Source of the DNA: Pedobacter sp.
GTDB lineage: Bacteria; Bacteroidota; Bacteroidia; Sphingobacteriales; Sphingobacteriaceae
Assembly: GCF_031119335.1 (NCBI RefSeq)
Contig: NZ_JAVHXT010000018.1
Coordinates: forward strand, 30,094 to 94,093
DNA length: 64,000 nucleotides
Direction of reading: 5' to 3'
Shown: positions 47,295 to 57,046 of the stretch, in pieces
Layout of the letters: every line of letters starts with the position of its first letter
How positions within the stretch are numbered: the first letter of the stretch is position 1
The notes under the pieces: generated by a model
Databases searched by the model: none
What the model saw: the letters and a program-made list of their open reading frames with translations, nothing else
What the model was told of the DNA's origin: nothing
Program-made: the position numbers and the translations under genes

Positions 47295-47999
47295 TTATTT
47301 TTTATAAGGTGTATACTTAAACGAATTTACGTATGCAAAGGTAGGAAGTTTTGCGTGTTTTATGCTACCTGCCCAGCTTTCAGATTTAGTAGCCCACAAG
47401 TTAAAAACCACCTGCATAGGTTTGTCGGGTACAGCAGTGGTGGTGCTATGGATAACTTTACCATCTATTTCCCACACTATACTGTTTGGTTGCCAATGGA
47501 TAACATAAGTATGGAAGTCTTTGGTGCTGTCGAAATCTAGCGGTGTTTCTTTGTCGTGCGATCGTCTATCTACCCAATGGTTTGTTGTAATTACCTTGGG
47601 ATATTTACCGCTAATTTCGAAATCTATTTCGGTGTTGTGTGCCGCATTTGGTCGGTACAGAAAAAATGCCGTGATACAGCCAAGCGCATCAGATGCTTTT
47701 AATTCTGCTTCGAAACGACCATAGAGAAACATTTTTTTGGTACGAAGTTCGGCTGCGCTATAGTTTTTTTCTCGATGCTTTTTATTTTCTAATTTTAATA
47801 CAATTTGCTTGTCTTGTACAGAAACATTGTTCTCTGAAAAGTGAGCTAGATTATTATCGAAAGTATGGTTTTCTGCCTGCCAATGTTCATGGTAACCGTT
47901 GCTAAAATTTTCTTTGAACGTAGTTTTCTGTCTTGCTTCACGTTGTGTCTTACACGACAGAAACAGCGAAATTAGTATTAAAACATAGCAGAAACGCAT
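47295..47999 (-). CDS. Glycoside hydrolase family 16 lipoprotein
   Basis: The 234-residue protein has a lipoprotein signal (LISLFLSCK) and the GH16 active-site motif NTEIDFEISG, with the nucleophile Glu and acid/base Glu two and four residues apart. The AELRTKKMFLYGRFEAELK strand and WQPNSIVWEIDGKVI are typical. GH16 enzymes cut beta-1,3 or mixed-linked glucans or related polymers; the exact substrate is open. No SusCD pair is adjacent. It abuts the NUDIX gene (0 bp). Confidence 0.88.
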   Translation of the reverse strand: MRFCYVLILISLFLSCKTQREARQKTTFKENFSNGYHEHWQAENHTFDNNLAHFSENNVSVQDKQIVLKLENKKHREKNYSAAELRTKKMFLYGRFEAELKASDALGCITAFFLYRPNAAHNTEIDFEISGKYPKVITTNHWVDRRSHDKETPLDFDSTKDFHTYVIHWQPNSIVWEIDGKVIHSTTTAVPDKPMQVVFNLWATKSESWAGSIKHAKLPTFAYVNSFKYTPYKK

Positions 48000-48554
48000 T
48001 TACAATGTTCCTTTCGCTAACAAAAGTTGCACTTTCAAAATTGCAGCTACACTTATGCTGTCGGTAATTTCTCCATCCATTACCATTTGATAAGCCTTGG
48101 CAAAAGGTACTTTTATAATTTGAAGGTCTTCTGTTTCTTCGGGTTCGGCTTCGCCCTGCGTTAAATCTTGAGCGAGGTAAATAATGGCTAATTCATCGCT
48201 CACAGAGTTAGAAAGATGCATGCGCTGTATTTCGATAATCTTATTGGCAACCAAGCCTGTTTCTTCAACCAATTCTCTTTTTGCGCTTAACTCTGGGTCG
48301 CTGCCTAATGGTCCGCCACCTTCGGGAATTTCCCAACTATAAGCTTTCAGCGGAAAACGATATTGCCCAACCAGCCAAGTATTGTTTTCTTCATCTAACG
48401 GAAGCACGCCGATAGCAATGTTCTTGAAATGTACTTCGCCATAAATTCCTTTGCCGCCAGAAGGGTTAATTACCTGATGCTCGGTAACCTTTATCCAATT
48501 GTTATCGTATTTTTCTTCGCTGCTAAGGGTTTGCCAAGGGTTTTCGGTGCTCAT
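48000..48554 (-). CDS. NUDIX hydrolase (ADP-ribose pyrophosphatase-like)
   Basis: The 184-residue protein has the NUDIX helix LSAKRELVEETGLV and the upstream SWEIPEGGGPLG stretch of ADP-ribose pyrophosphatase-like members. The box is not quite canonical: the first conserved Glu of G-x5-E-x7-REUxEE is replaced by Ser, while the catalytic REL-EE part is intact. It would hydrolyse a nucleoside diphosphate linked to another group. It is the first gene of a tight NUDIX-GH16-PlsC series. Confidence 0.9.
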   Translation of the reverse strand: MSTENPWQTLSSEEKYDNNWIKVTEHQVINPSGGKGIYGEVHFKNIAIGVLPLDEENNTWLVGQYRFPLKAYSWEIPEGGGPLGSDPELSAKRELVEETGLVANKIIEIQRMHLSNSVSDELAIIYLAQDLTQGEAEPEETEDLQIIKVPFAKAYQMVMDGEITDSISVAAILKVQLLLAKGTL

Positions 48555-48577
48555 AGGCAGGCAATATACACAAAATC

Positions 48578-51001
48578 CTAATTAGCTTTGGTTACCACTT
48601 TTGGCGCTGGCGGTACCGTAACCTTGTTGGTTTTAATTCGGGTAAACCTGTAATTGATATTCAAATTGAAATTATTGGTGTTGTTTCTGCTAAAAGAGTC
48701 GGCGAAGAAATTAGTGCCTTCGTTAAAAGAATAACTATGACGACCTCTAAATGGATCGTTCGCAGAAATTCTGGCAGATAATCTATTTTTCAGGAAGTTT
48801 TGTCTAATGCCGATGGTGGTATTCATCGAGCTTCTGTTTCTGCCCTGCGCTACCAAATTATTGGCGTAGTTTAAACTTCCTTCTGCTGCGGTTCTATTGC
48901 TTATCTGGAACGACATGCCTACCCGAGATCTAACACTCCAACCACCGCGATTAAGAGATTGGTTCATGGCAGATTTGTAATCGCTTTGTATCAAAGTAAA
49001 GTTACCATTGAAAGATGTTTTCTTCGTAGGCCTATAATTACCAATAAGGATGTATGAGATATAATAGTTGCTGCCAACATTATCGAAAGTAGACTCCGAA
49101 ACCCCGTTCGGATGCACAAATCTATATCGTTCTATCACGCCAGTGGCTCTAGAATAAGTAATGCGAGGATTAAACGACCAATCTCGTCCGTACATGCCCA
49201 TGTTTAGTGCAATTTGATGGGTATACGAAGGCATAAGATTTGGATTTCCGTAAGAAATATTTAAAGTATCTGCATTATTAACCTGCGGATTTAGCGTGTT
49301 TTCTCTCGGTCTATTTACCCTAACACCGTAACTAAGGCCCACGTTATATTTCTTTTTAATGAATTTGCTTACAGATAGGGACGGGAACATACTGAAGTAC
49401 GGATTTACGGCATAACTTTGCGCAGTGTTCAAGTCAAAATCTACGTTGGTATATTCGGCTCTCATAGCACCTCTTACTGTCCAGCCATCTTTTCTGTAAT
49501 TGTATGAACCGTAAGCTGCATATATCTTCTCGTTGTAGATAAAATCGCTGCTTAACTTATCGTTCTTGTTGAATACGTTATTTCTGAAATTATAATTTTC
49601 TACCAATAAATCACTTTGGTTTTCGCGAATGCCAATAGCTACTCCAACTTCTATACGATCTCTCTTGTTAAATAAAGGCTTTTCGTAATCTAGGTTAAAA
49701 TTTAGCCCGTTGTTACTTATATCATTATTGTTTTGCTGTAAAGAAGGCGATAAATTTGTTGGGAAAATATAGCTTCTGTCAAAATTCCTGAACGAATAGT
49801 TGCTGTTGGTGTTTAGCGTTAAGCCCATCGAAAGCGTATTGCCAGAAGTGTCAATTCTATAGCTGTAATCTGCACTAAAAACCAGCGTTTTATTGTCGCC
49901 GTTAGAACCATTTAATTGGTTTCTTAATCGCTTTTCGGTAAGTTCTTCGGTAATGTAATAGAAGTTGTTGGTGGTAAGCCCTTCATTATGGTTCTCTGCA
50001 TAACTTGCAGAGGTTTTTAGGTTTTGTTTTTTGTTGATATCCCAATCAAAACCTACTCTGAAATTGGTGCCTCCGTTGTCACTTTCGCTGTTGTTATATT
50101 GATTGTAATAGTACGTGGTGTCGGGAAATACGTTGGTTCTAAAATTCTCATTATAACCTCTTCCAATGCTCGATCTAATAGAACCACCACCATTTATGCT
50201 GTAGTTTTTGCCTTTGTAAGAAGCATTGGCGTTGGCGTTTTTGTTGCCTTGCAAACCTGCCCCAACACCCACGTTGCCGTTAAAACCAACTTTAAAATCT
50301 TTTCGTAAAACGATGTTGATGATACCCTCGCCATCGGCAGAATATTTCGCTGGCGGATTGGTCATTACTTCAATCTTCTCTACTGCATCTGATGGCAGTA
50401 CGTTCAGTAGATCTGCAATGTTGGAGGTCATGTAATCAGATGGACGGCCATTGATAAAAACACGGGTACTTCTCATGCCAGAAATTGTGGGCTTGCCATC
50501 AATGTCTACTTCAACCATTGGTACATCTTTTAGAATATCTACGGCAGAACTTCCTTCGGCATGGATACTAGCGCCAACGTTGTAGGTAATCATGTCCCCA
50601 TCACTTTCAATTAAAGGCTTCTCGCCAGTAATTACTACTTCTGACAGGCTGTTTTGAGATTGCCCGAGCTTAATGGTTCCGATATTCTTCTCAACATCTG
50701 TTGCGCTAACATAAATGTCGTTAATAACAACCTGACTAAAACCAACAAAACTCACCTTCACTTTGTAAATGCCAAGTTTAAGGTTTTGAAACTTGAAGTA
50801 GCCATTTTCATCTGTTTGGAAAGTTGCCGTTGGCGATTCTGAAGTGCTTTCCGTTACCGAAACTACAGCATAAGGAATTGGCAAACCTCCAATTTCTTCT
50901 ACAACTTTACCTCTAATAGCACCTTTATTTGTCGTTTGCGAGCTTGCTAAAAAAGGAAATAAGAATAAGGCGGTGGTTATAACGGCAAGTAAATTTTTCA
51001 A
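48578..51001 (-). CDS. TonB-dependent receptor-like outer-membrane protein, copy 1
   Basis: The 807-residue protein has a signal peptide (FLFPFLASSQ), a CarboxypepD_reg-like domain at about 25-110 (YFKFQNLKLGIYKVKVSFVG), a plug (VEIDVDGKP-like, GMRSTRVFINGRPSDYM, VEKIEVMTNPPAKYS) and a long beta-barrel of the OMP_b-brl_3 type. No SusD gene lies next to it, so it belongs to the SusC-unlike group; ligands are unknown. A second, homologous gene lies 227 bp upstream. It is probably linked to nutrient or siderophore uptake or to surface signalling. Confidence 0.88.
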   Translation of the reverse strand: MKNLLAVITTALFLFPFLASSQTTNKGAIRGKVVEEIGGLPIPYAVVSVTESTSESPTATFQTDENGYFKFQNLKLGIYKVKVSFVGFSQVVINDIYVSATDVEKNIGTIKLGQSQNSLSEVVITGEKPLIESDGDMITYNVGASIHAEGSSAVDILKDVPMVEVDIDGKPTISGMRSTRVFINGRPSDYMTSNIADLLNVLPSDAVEKIEVMTNPPAKYSADGEGIINIVLRKDFKVGFNGNVGVGAGLQGNKNANANASYKGKNYSINGGGSIRSSIGRGYNENFRTNVFPDTTYYYNQYNNSESDNGGTNFRVGFDWDINKKQNLKTSASYAENHNEGLTTNNFYYITEELTEKRLRNQLNGSNGDNKTLVFSADYSYRIDTSGNTLSMGLTLNTNSNYSFRNFDRSYIFPTNLSPSLQQNNNDISNNGLNFNLDYEKPLFNKRDRIEVGVAIGIRENQSDLLVENYNFRNNVFNKNDKLSSDFIYNEKIYAAYGSYNYRKDGWTVRGAMRAEYTNVDFDLNTAQSYAVNPYFSMFPSLSVSKFIKKKYNVGLSYGVRVNRPRENTLNPQVNNADTLNISYGNPNLMPSYTHQIALNMGMYGRDWSFNPRITYSRATGVIERYRFVHPNGVSESTFDNVGSNYYISYILIGNYRPTKKTSFNGNFTLIQSDYKSAMNQSLNRGGWSVRSRVGMSFQISNRTAAEGSLNYANNLVAQGRNRSSMNTTIGIRQNFLKNRLSARISANDPFRGRHSYSFNEGTNFFADSFSRNNTNNFNLNINYRFTRIKTNKVTVPPAPKVVTKAN

Positions 51002-51161
51002 CGTCTAGTTTGCTAAATCAAGTGTTTGGTTATGCTAATATATTAAGAAACAGCGTTAAATTCAATTATATTGGTTGGTGAAAACACGGTATTTAGCATT
51101 AGTAAATATCTAAACTTCAGTTTTCGTATCGCAAAATACGCCAATTACGCATTTAGACAAT

Positions 51162-51199
51162 AAAAAGCCCTTAAGGTTTAATTTTCTTAAGGGCTTTTT
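51162..51199. terminator. Terminator after the receptor gene at 51229
   Basis: AAAAAGCCCTTAAG (51162-51175) pairs perfectly with CTTAAGGGCTTTTT (51186-51199). T-runs on both strands allow two-way termination; it follows the leftward receptor gene. Confidence 0.9.
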
Positions 51200-51228
51200 A
51201 TATTTTTTTAAATTAAGTTAAATTTCGT

Positions 51229-53688
51229 TTAAAAAGTCTCTTCGTCAGATCTTGGTGTTTCTGGTGCTTTTTTCTTACGCTGGCTAAAATCGGTTTTACC
51301 AAAACGATAAGAGAAAGTCAATGAACCCATATTTCCTGCCCTCATTCTGCTAAAGTCAATTGTAGAACCTGTGTTTTGGAACTCCATCTGGAATTTACGA
51401 GCGTTAAACAAGTTTCTGATGTTAAAACTTAAGCTTGCTTTCTTATTCATCAAATCCATTCTTGCACCGGCGTCAAATCCGTACATTGCTTTGAAAGTTC
51501 CTTGGGCAGTTACTTCGTTTGAGCGGTAATCGGCTCTTAGTTGTAATGTGATGTTAGCTGGTAAAGTAATGTTGTTGGTAATGTTGGCATTGTAAGCCAT
51601 TCCATCAACATCAGAGGTGCCAAATTCTGCTACACCTTCTATCTTTCTGTGGAATAGGTTAAAGTTAGATGTTAAATTCCATTTTTTAGAAATATCGAAC
51701 TTTCCAATTAACTCAACTCCGCTATTTTTAGCACTGGTAAGATTTCGAGGCGTGGTTAAATTGATACCATCACCAATTTCTTCCCTAATACGTTGTATCA
51801 CATCATTTGTTTGACGGAAATACACCGATGATACCAAAGAAAATTTATTGAAAAATCTGCTGTAGCTAAATTCGAATGCATGAACATCTTCTGGCATTAA
51901 ATTCACATTACCCTGACGGTAGTTAATTGGGTCAGAAACATCTAAGAAAGGGTTCGTATCCCAACCTCTTGGGCGGTTAACACGACGGCTGTAGCTTAAT
52001 TGAAGCTGTTGTTCATTTTTCAGTTTCTGAGTTAAGAAAACACTAGGGTACAAGCGGGTATATGCTACTCTTCCAGGCGTATAGCTAATGTTTCTGTTTG
52101 CATCGTAAGCACCCATTTCAGTTTCTAAAGCCGCATCTTCACCTCTTAAACCAACTTGGTAACCAAAGTTTTTGATCTGGTTTTGATAGTTCAAATAGAT
52201 CGCATGCACGTAATCGTCACTATTAAAATCATTACTCAAAGCACGGCTAAATTCATACACATTATTAATTAACGAGTCTGCTATTGTTCTGCTGTTGGCA
52301 ACACGGAATTGGGTTCTATAACCTGCCTCAATACGAGAAGTTTCTGTTAGTGGCAAGGTGTAGTCCAACTGGATGTTGTAATTCTTATTGTCGCTTGGTC
52401 GATCGGTACGTTGTAAAAAATAGCCGGCAGTTGGCAAATACTGATCTGTGTTAAACAACTGGTAAGTATCATTATTTCCTGTGGCATAACTTGCGTTAAA
52501 GGTTAGTTCTTCGCCTTTTTTCTTCAGTTTTTGCACAAAGTCTAAGCTTACATCATAGCTGTTGCCTTTACGATCTCTGGTGTTCAATCGGTCAGATCCA
52601 TTTACCAACACATTGCCTGAGCTAAAGCTGTTCAGGTAGATAAATTCTTCATCAGTGCTGTTTCTTGAGTTAAAACCACCAGAAAGGCTTACCGTACTTT
52701 TTTCGGTTAAGTTATAATCTACACCCAATTTAATATTGTGGCCTTGTTCTAAATCGTTAGAAACATTACGCTGGCCAACAAATCCAACTCCATTAACTTC
52801 GTTCCTATAAGAAGTGTTGTTAAACCCACTTCCTGGTCTGTTACCGTAACGATAACTGTAATTTGCGTAAAGGTTTATGTTTTTATTCTGGAAGGCAAGG
52901 TTGGTAGAAGCATTGTAGTTATCTCTATTTCCTGCGGTTAAGGCAACATTACCGTTCAAACCTAATTTCTTGTTTTTCTTTAAAACAATGTTGATGATAC
53001 CGGTTTGTCCCTCAGCGTCGTATTTTGATGAAGGGTTGGTAATCACCTCGATGGTTTCGATAGAACTAGCCGGAATAGATGCCAAAATTTGCGCTACATC
53101 TCCACCGCCAATTAACGATTGTTTTCCATCAATCAAAACTCTTGCATTAGAACCCCTCAAAGATATACCACCATTCATGTCTGTTTGTACAGACGGTACG
53201 TTTTGCAAAACATCGGTAGCAGAACCCCCTTCGCTAACCACACTTTGATCTACCGAGAAAACCTTCTTATCAATGCCTAACTGCATAGTAGGTCTTTGTG
53301 CAGTTACGGTAACTTCATTTAAAATGTTTCCTTTGCCAGTTTTCATTTTAATTGTACCCAAATTGATGCTTTTCAAGGCACCAGTGATAGAGATTGAATC
53401 TCTCACCATAGTTTGATAGCCTACATAACTAGCTTTAAAGGTATATACGCCATTAGCAAGGTTTGGAATGCTGAAATTTCCGTCTAAATCAGACTGTACA
53501 ATTCTAACTTGCGCTTTTGTTTTTCTGTCGGTAAGTACGGCAGAAGCATAAGGTATGGTCTCGTTGGTTTGGGCATCTACAATTCGTCCGCTAATTTTTC
53601 CGGTATTCCCCGTCTGGGCATAAATTTTTACAGTTGCAATACAAATAAAAGCGACTAATAAAAGAACTTTGCACTTAATCCTATCCAT
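51229..53688 (-). CDS. TonB-dependent receptor-like outer-membrane protein, copy 2
   Basis: The 819-residue protein has a signal peptide ending near KIYAQ, a carboxypeptidase-regulatory-like domain (FSIPNLANGVYTFKASYVGY), a plug (GGISLRGSNARVLIDGKQ, ASSIETIEVITNPSSKYDAE) and a barrel of the OMP_b-brl_3 type ending in a basic KKKAPETPRSDEE tail. It is a paralogue of the protein at 48578 but clearly diverged. It has its own terminator, so the two genes are separately transcribed. Confidence 0.88.
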   Translation of the reverse strand: MDRIKCKVLLLVAFICIATVKIYAQTGNTGKISGRIVDAQTNETIPYASAVLTDRKTKAQVRIVQSDLDGNFSIPNLANGVYTFKASYVGYQTMVRDSISITGALKSINLGTIKMKTGKGNILNEVTVTAQRPTMQLGIDKKVFSVDQSVVSEGGSATDVLQNVPSVQTDMNGGISLRGSNARVLIDGKQSLIGGGDVAQILASIPASSIETIEVITNPSSKYDAEGQTGIINIVLKKNKKLGLNGNVALTAGNRDNYNASTNLAFQNKNINLYANYSYRYGNRPGSGFNNTSYRNEVNGVGFVGQRNVSNDLEQGHNIKLGVDYNLTEKSTVSLSGGFNSRNSTDEEFIYLNSFSSGNVLVNGSDRLNTRDRKGNSYDVSLDFVQKLKKKGEELTFNASYATGNNDTYQLFNTDQYLPTAGYFLQRTDRPSDNKNYNIQLDYTLPLTETSRIEAGYRTQFRVANSRTIADSLINNVYEFSRALSNDFNSDDYVHAIYLNYQNQIKNFGYQVGLRGEDAALETEMGAYDANRNISYTPGRVAYTRLYPSVFLTQKLKNEQQLQLSYSRRVNRPRGWDTNPFLDVSDPINYRQGNVNLMPEDVHAFEFSYSRFFNKFSLVSSVYFRQTNDVIQRIREEIGDGINLTTPRNLTSAKNSGVELIGKFDISKKWNLTSNFNLFHRKIEGVAEFGTSDVDGMAYNANITNNITLPANITLQLRADYRSNEVTAQGTFKAMYGFDAGARMDLMNKKASLSFNIRNLFNARKFQMEFQNTGSTIDFSRMRAGNMGSLTFSYRFGKTDFSQRKKKAPETPRSDEETF

Positions 53689-53786
53689 TTAAATTCGGTG
53701 AGTTTAATGTAATTTTAATGAGGGGGCAAATCTCGCTCAATAAAAGAATTAAAAGAAGGGAGTAACCATTTTATTACAGCTATTTT

Positions 53787-54389
53787 ATGCTCAATTACAG
53801 TAATATTTTTGATAAAGAAGCGCTAGACTACACTAGCTACAGAAACTTAGTTGATGAACTTTTGGCCAAAGGCGAAACAACTGGTCCAGATAATTCGGAA
53901 GATATGCTGCACTACACCAAAATGAATGTGCAACGTATGAACAGAGTTGATAAAACGACTGTTTTAACCGAAGAGCTCTTATCAACCCTACAGCAAATTC
54001 AAGGTAAGTACCGCTTTTTAATTATTACTGAAGGCTGGTGTGGTGATGCCGCTCAAATTGTACCCGTTTTCAATAAAATTGCTTCAGCAGCGGCTGATAA
54101 ATTCGAACTGAAACTAACTTTAAGAGACAAAAACCTTTCGTTAATTGATGCACACCTTACCAATGGCGGAAGAGCAATTCCAGTTTTATTAATATTAGAT
54201 GAAGCTGGAAACTTAGTACTACCTAAATGGGGACCAAGACCAATTGCTTTGCAAAATTTAATGTTGGAGTGGAAAAATGAAGGCATAGTAATGCCCGAAT
54301 TAGCAGAAAAACTTCATTCGTGGTACGCAAAAGATAAAACCGCCACAACTCAGCAAGAGCTAAATCAGCTATTAAAACAGCTAAAATAA
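53787..54389 (+). CDS. Thioredoxin-family protein with a single active-site Cys
   Basis: The 200-residue protein has a thioredoxin fold (YRFLIITEGWCGDAAQIVPV, cis-Pro-like stretch RAIPVLLIL). The active site reads WCGDAAQ, with only the first Cys. This is normal for the group of thioredoxin-like proteins to which it appears to belong, but it means it cannot form the usual intramolecular disulphide. No signal peptide. It is divergent from the receptor gene at 51229. Confidence 0.85.
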   Translation: MLNYSNIFDKEALDYTSYRNLVDELLAKGETTGPDNSEDMLHYTKMNVQRMNRVDKTTVLTEELLSTLQQIQGKYRFLIITEGWCGDAAQIVPVFNKIASAAADKFELKLTLRDKNLSLIDAHLTNGGRAIPVLLILDEAGNLVLPKWGPRPIALQNLMLEWKNEGIVMPELAEKLHSWYAKDKTATTQQELNQLLKQLK

Positions 54390-54408
54390 GCCGACTAAAA
54401 TTTGCGTA

Positions 54409-54482
54409 AAGTTAGGTCATCTTTATCGATGTCGTTACAATTGGTTTGGACGTTTGCGCAAGCAATAAAAATGACCTAACTT
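54409..54482. repeat. Inverted repeat AAGTTAGGTCAT after the thioredoxin-like gene
   Basis: AAGTTAGGTCAT (54409-54420) pairs perfectly with ATGACCTAACTT (54471-54482) around 50 bases, ending 24 bases before the GMC oxidoreductase gene. It may be a terminator or a leader structure for that gene. Confidence 0.6.
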
Positions 54483-54506
54483 GAGCTTACTAACTTATAA
54501 GCCGAG

Positions 54507-56240
54507 ATGCAAATCAAAAAACAAAGCAAACATTACGATGCGGTAATTGTAGGTTCGGGTGCTGGAGGCGGTATGGCAGCTTATACGCTTGCCAAAGCTG
54601 GACTAAAAGTGTGCCTTTTAGAAGCCGGCGCCATGTACGACCCGCAAAAAAACATTACGCAGTTAAAAAATCCTTGGGAATCGCCACGTAGAGGGGCAAG
54701 TACAAAATTCCGTCCATTTGGTGATTTTGATGCATGCTACTACGGTTGGGATGTAGAAGGAGAACCTTATACAAAAGAAGCTGGCACCGAATGGGATTGG
54801 TGGCGTGCCCGTATGTTGGGTGGTAGAACCAATCACTGGGGACGTATTTCTTTGCGTTTCGGCCCAAAAGATTTTAAAAGAAAAGACATTGATGGTTTAG
54901 GTGAAAATTGGCCTATCGGTTACGACGATATCAAACCTTTTTACGATAGGGTAGATAAGCTGATTGGTATTTTTGGCACTAACGAAGGCTTGGAAGATCA
55001 TCCCGATGGTTTTTTCTTGAAACCACCGAAACCACGTTTGCACGAGCTTTTCATTCAAAAAGGAGCTGCGGTTTCTGGTGTGAAGGTTATTCCATCAAGA
55101 TTATCTATCCTTACCCAAAAGTTAAATGACGATAGAGGAGTTTGCTTTTTCTGCGGACAATGTAACAGAAACTGTAGCATGGCAAAAGCCGATTTCTCTT
55201 CTACCAACGTACTCATTTATCCAGCTATAGAAACCGGAAATGTTGATGTGATCCCAAATGCAATGGCAAGGGAAGTATTGACCAACACAGAAGGTTTGGC
55301 AACAGGTGTTTCCTACATCAACAAAGATGATATGATGGAATACCAAGTTACTGGTCGTACGGTAATTTTGGCGGCTAGTGCCTGCGAATCATCTCGTTTA
55401 TTACTCAACTCGAAATCGAAACGCCATCCGAATGGTTTGGCAAACAGCAGCGATGTTGTTGGTCGTTATCTGCACGATTCTACCGGTGCTGCTTTAGGTG
55501 GTGTGCTTCCTCAATTGTTTGATAGAAAACGTTACAACGAAGATGGTGTAGGCGGTATGCATATTTATTCACCTTGGTGGTTAGACAATAAGAAACTCGA
55601 TTTTCCTCGTGGTTACCATATTGAATATTGGGGTGGAATGAGCCAGCCAGCTTATGGTTTTGGAGGCGGAATTGAAGGGATGAATGGTAAATTTGCTGTT
55701 CGTGGTCAACAAAAAGAGGCAGGCGGTTATGGTAAATCCTTAAAAGAAGATTACCGTTATTTCTATGGTGCAAGTGTGGGTATGGCAGGTCGTGGCGAGG
55801 CAATTCCTTTATACAATAATCGTTGTGAAATTGACCCAAGCGTAGTAGATAAATTCGGCATTCCGGTGCTAAAATTCAATGTGAAATGGAGTGAGCACGA
55901 AATTTTGCAAGCCAAGCACATGAAAGAAACTTTCGATGAAATGATGCACAACATGGGGGCTATTGTAACTTGGGGTGGCGATTATAATAAGGATAACAAC
56001 TACGGTTTAGAATCGCCGGGTAAAATTATTCATGAGGCAGGTACTGCTCGTATGTGTAATGATCCAAAAACATCAGCCTTGAATAAGTACAATCAAGCCC
56101 ACGATTGTAAAAATCTATTTGTAGTAGATGGTGCTGCATTTACATCGCAAGCAGATAAAAACATCACGTGGACCATTTTAGCGCTGTCTATGAGAGCAAG
56201 CGAATACATTATTTCTGAAATGAAAAAACAAAACTTATAA
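54507..56240 (+). CDS. GMC family oxidoreductase
   Basis: The 577-residue protein has the FAD-binding VIVGSGAGGGMAAYTLAKAG (residues 14-33), a MLGGRTNHWGR loop, a Cys cluster CFFCGQCNRNC (about 212-222) that may bind a metal or iron-sulphur group, and the C-terminal IIHEAGTARMCNDP and NLFVVDGAAFTSQADKNITW stretches. GMC enzymes oxidise alcohols or sugars. It has no signal peptide of its own and probably travels with the Tat-type small subunit encoded 3 bp downstream. Confidence 0.9.
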   Translation: MQIKKQSKHYDAVIVGSGAGGGMAAYTLAKAGLKVCLLEAGAMYDPQKNITQLKNPWESPRRGASTKFRPFGDFDACYYGWDVEGEPYTKEAGTEWDWWRARMLGGRTNHWGRISLRFGPKDFKRKDIDGLGENWPIGYDDIKPFYDRVDKLIGIFGTNEGLEDHPDGFFLKPPKPRLHELFIQKGAAVSGVKVIPSRLSILTQKLNDDRGVCFFCGQCNRNCSMAKADFSSTNVLIYPAIETGNVDVIPNAMAREVLTNTEGLATGVSYINKDDMMEYQVTGRTVILAASACESSRLLLNSKSKRHPNGLANSSDVVGRYLHDSTGAALGGVLPQLFDRKRYNEDGVGGMHIYSPWWLDNKKLDFPRGYHIEYWGGMSQPAYGFGGGIEGMNGKFAVRGQQKEAGGYGKSLKEDYRYFYGASVGMAGRGEAIPLYNNRCEIDPSVVDKFGIPVLKFNVKWSEHEILQAKHMKETFDEMMHNMGAIVTWGGDYNKDNNYGLESPGKIIHEAGTARMCNDPKTSALNKYNQAHDCKNLFVVDGAAFTSQADKNITWTILALSMRASEYIISEMKKQNL

Positions 56241-56243
56241 GCC

Positions 56244-56906
56244 ATGAACAGAAGAGAAACCTTAAAAATGTTGGGCGTTGGTGCCATTTCTGCTACTGCC
56301 TTGGTAAGTGGCTGTAAACCTAGCGAAGAAAAAAAGGAAGTAGCAACTGGCGATCCAGAATTTACCTACGACCGAGCCAAAGAGGAAATTGCCAGAGAGA
56401 AGGAACTGTTGGCGCAAGGAAAGTTTTTCAGTAAAGAAGAAATGGCAACGATTACTATTCTGTCGGATATCATTATCCCTAAGGATGAAGTGAGTGGCAG
56501 TGCATCAGATGCTAAAGTGCCAGACTTTATAGAGTTTATTGTGAAGGATATGCCTTACCATCAAATCCCAATGCGAGGTGGTTTGCGTTGGGTAGATATA
56601 CAATGTTTAAATCGCTTTCGAAAACCTTTTCGCGAATGCAGTGAGATGCAGCAAATAGAGTTGGTAGATTTAATTGCCTACCCTAACAAGGCTCCAAAAG
56701 AAATGAGCCAAGGTGTGGCGTTTTTTAACCGCTTGCGCAATTTGGTAGCTTCTGGTTTTTATACCTCAGAAATTGGCGTAGCCGATATTGGTTATGCTGG
56801 TAATGCCCCAAACCAATGGAACGGCGTACCTGATGATGTATTGAAACAATATAAACTTTCGTATACGGAAAAGCAGTTAAAGGAATGTGTGAGTTTTGAT
56901 AGCTAG
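56244..56906 (+). CDS. Gluconate 2-dehydrogenase subunit 3-like protein (Tat lipoprotein)
   Basis: The 220-residue protein starts with a twin-Arg signal (NRRETLKMLGVGAISATALV) and a lipobox Cys in SGCKPS, so it is exported folded and anchored. The rest matches the small-subunit family of gluconate dehydrogenase-like complexes (TILSDIIIPKDEVSGSASDA). It begins 3 bp after the GMC gene, which indicates a two-subunit sugar or alcohol dehydrogenase facing the periplasm. The electron acceptor is not encoded here. Confidence 0.9.
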   Translation: MNRRETLKMLGVGAISATALVSGCKPSEEKKEVATGDPEFTYDRAKEEIAREKELLAQGKFFSKEEMATITILSDIIIPKDEVSGSASDAKVPDFIEFIVKDMPYHQIPMRGGLRWVDIQCLNRFRKPFRECSEMQQIELVDLIAYPNKAPKEMSQGVAFFNRLRNLVASGFYTSEIGVADIGYAGNAPNQWNGVPDDVLKQYKLSYTEKQLKECVSFDS

Positions 56907-56948
56907 CAATATTTTGTTCTTGCCGCCATTGCAATTACAATAATAGCA

Positions 56949-57037
56949 CCGTCATTTCGATGAGTGTAACGAAGAGAAATCTAGCATGATGATGTAGATG
57001 CAGGTTGTTAGATTTCTCTCTACGTTCGAAATGACGG
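56949..57037. repeat. Dispersed palindrome, family C, full copy
   Basis: CCGTCATTTCGA (56949-56960) pairs with TCGAAATGACGG (57026-57037), with an inner GAGAAATCTAG / TAGATTTCTC pair. It fills the gap between the convergent Gluconate-dh3 and trpC genes. Confidence 0.8.
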
Positions 57038-57046
57038 CAAGAAAAC

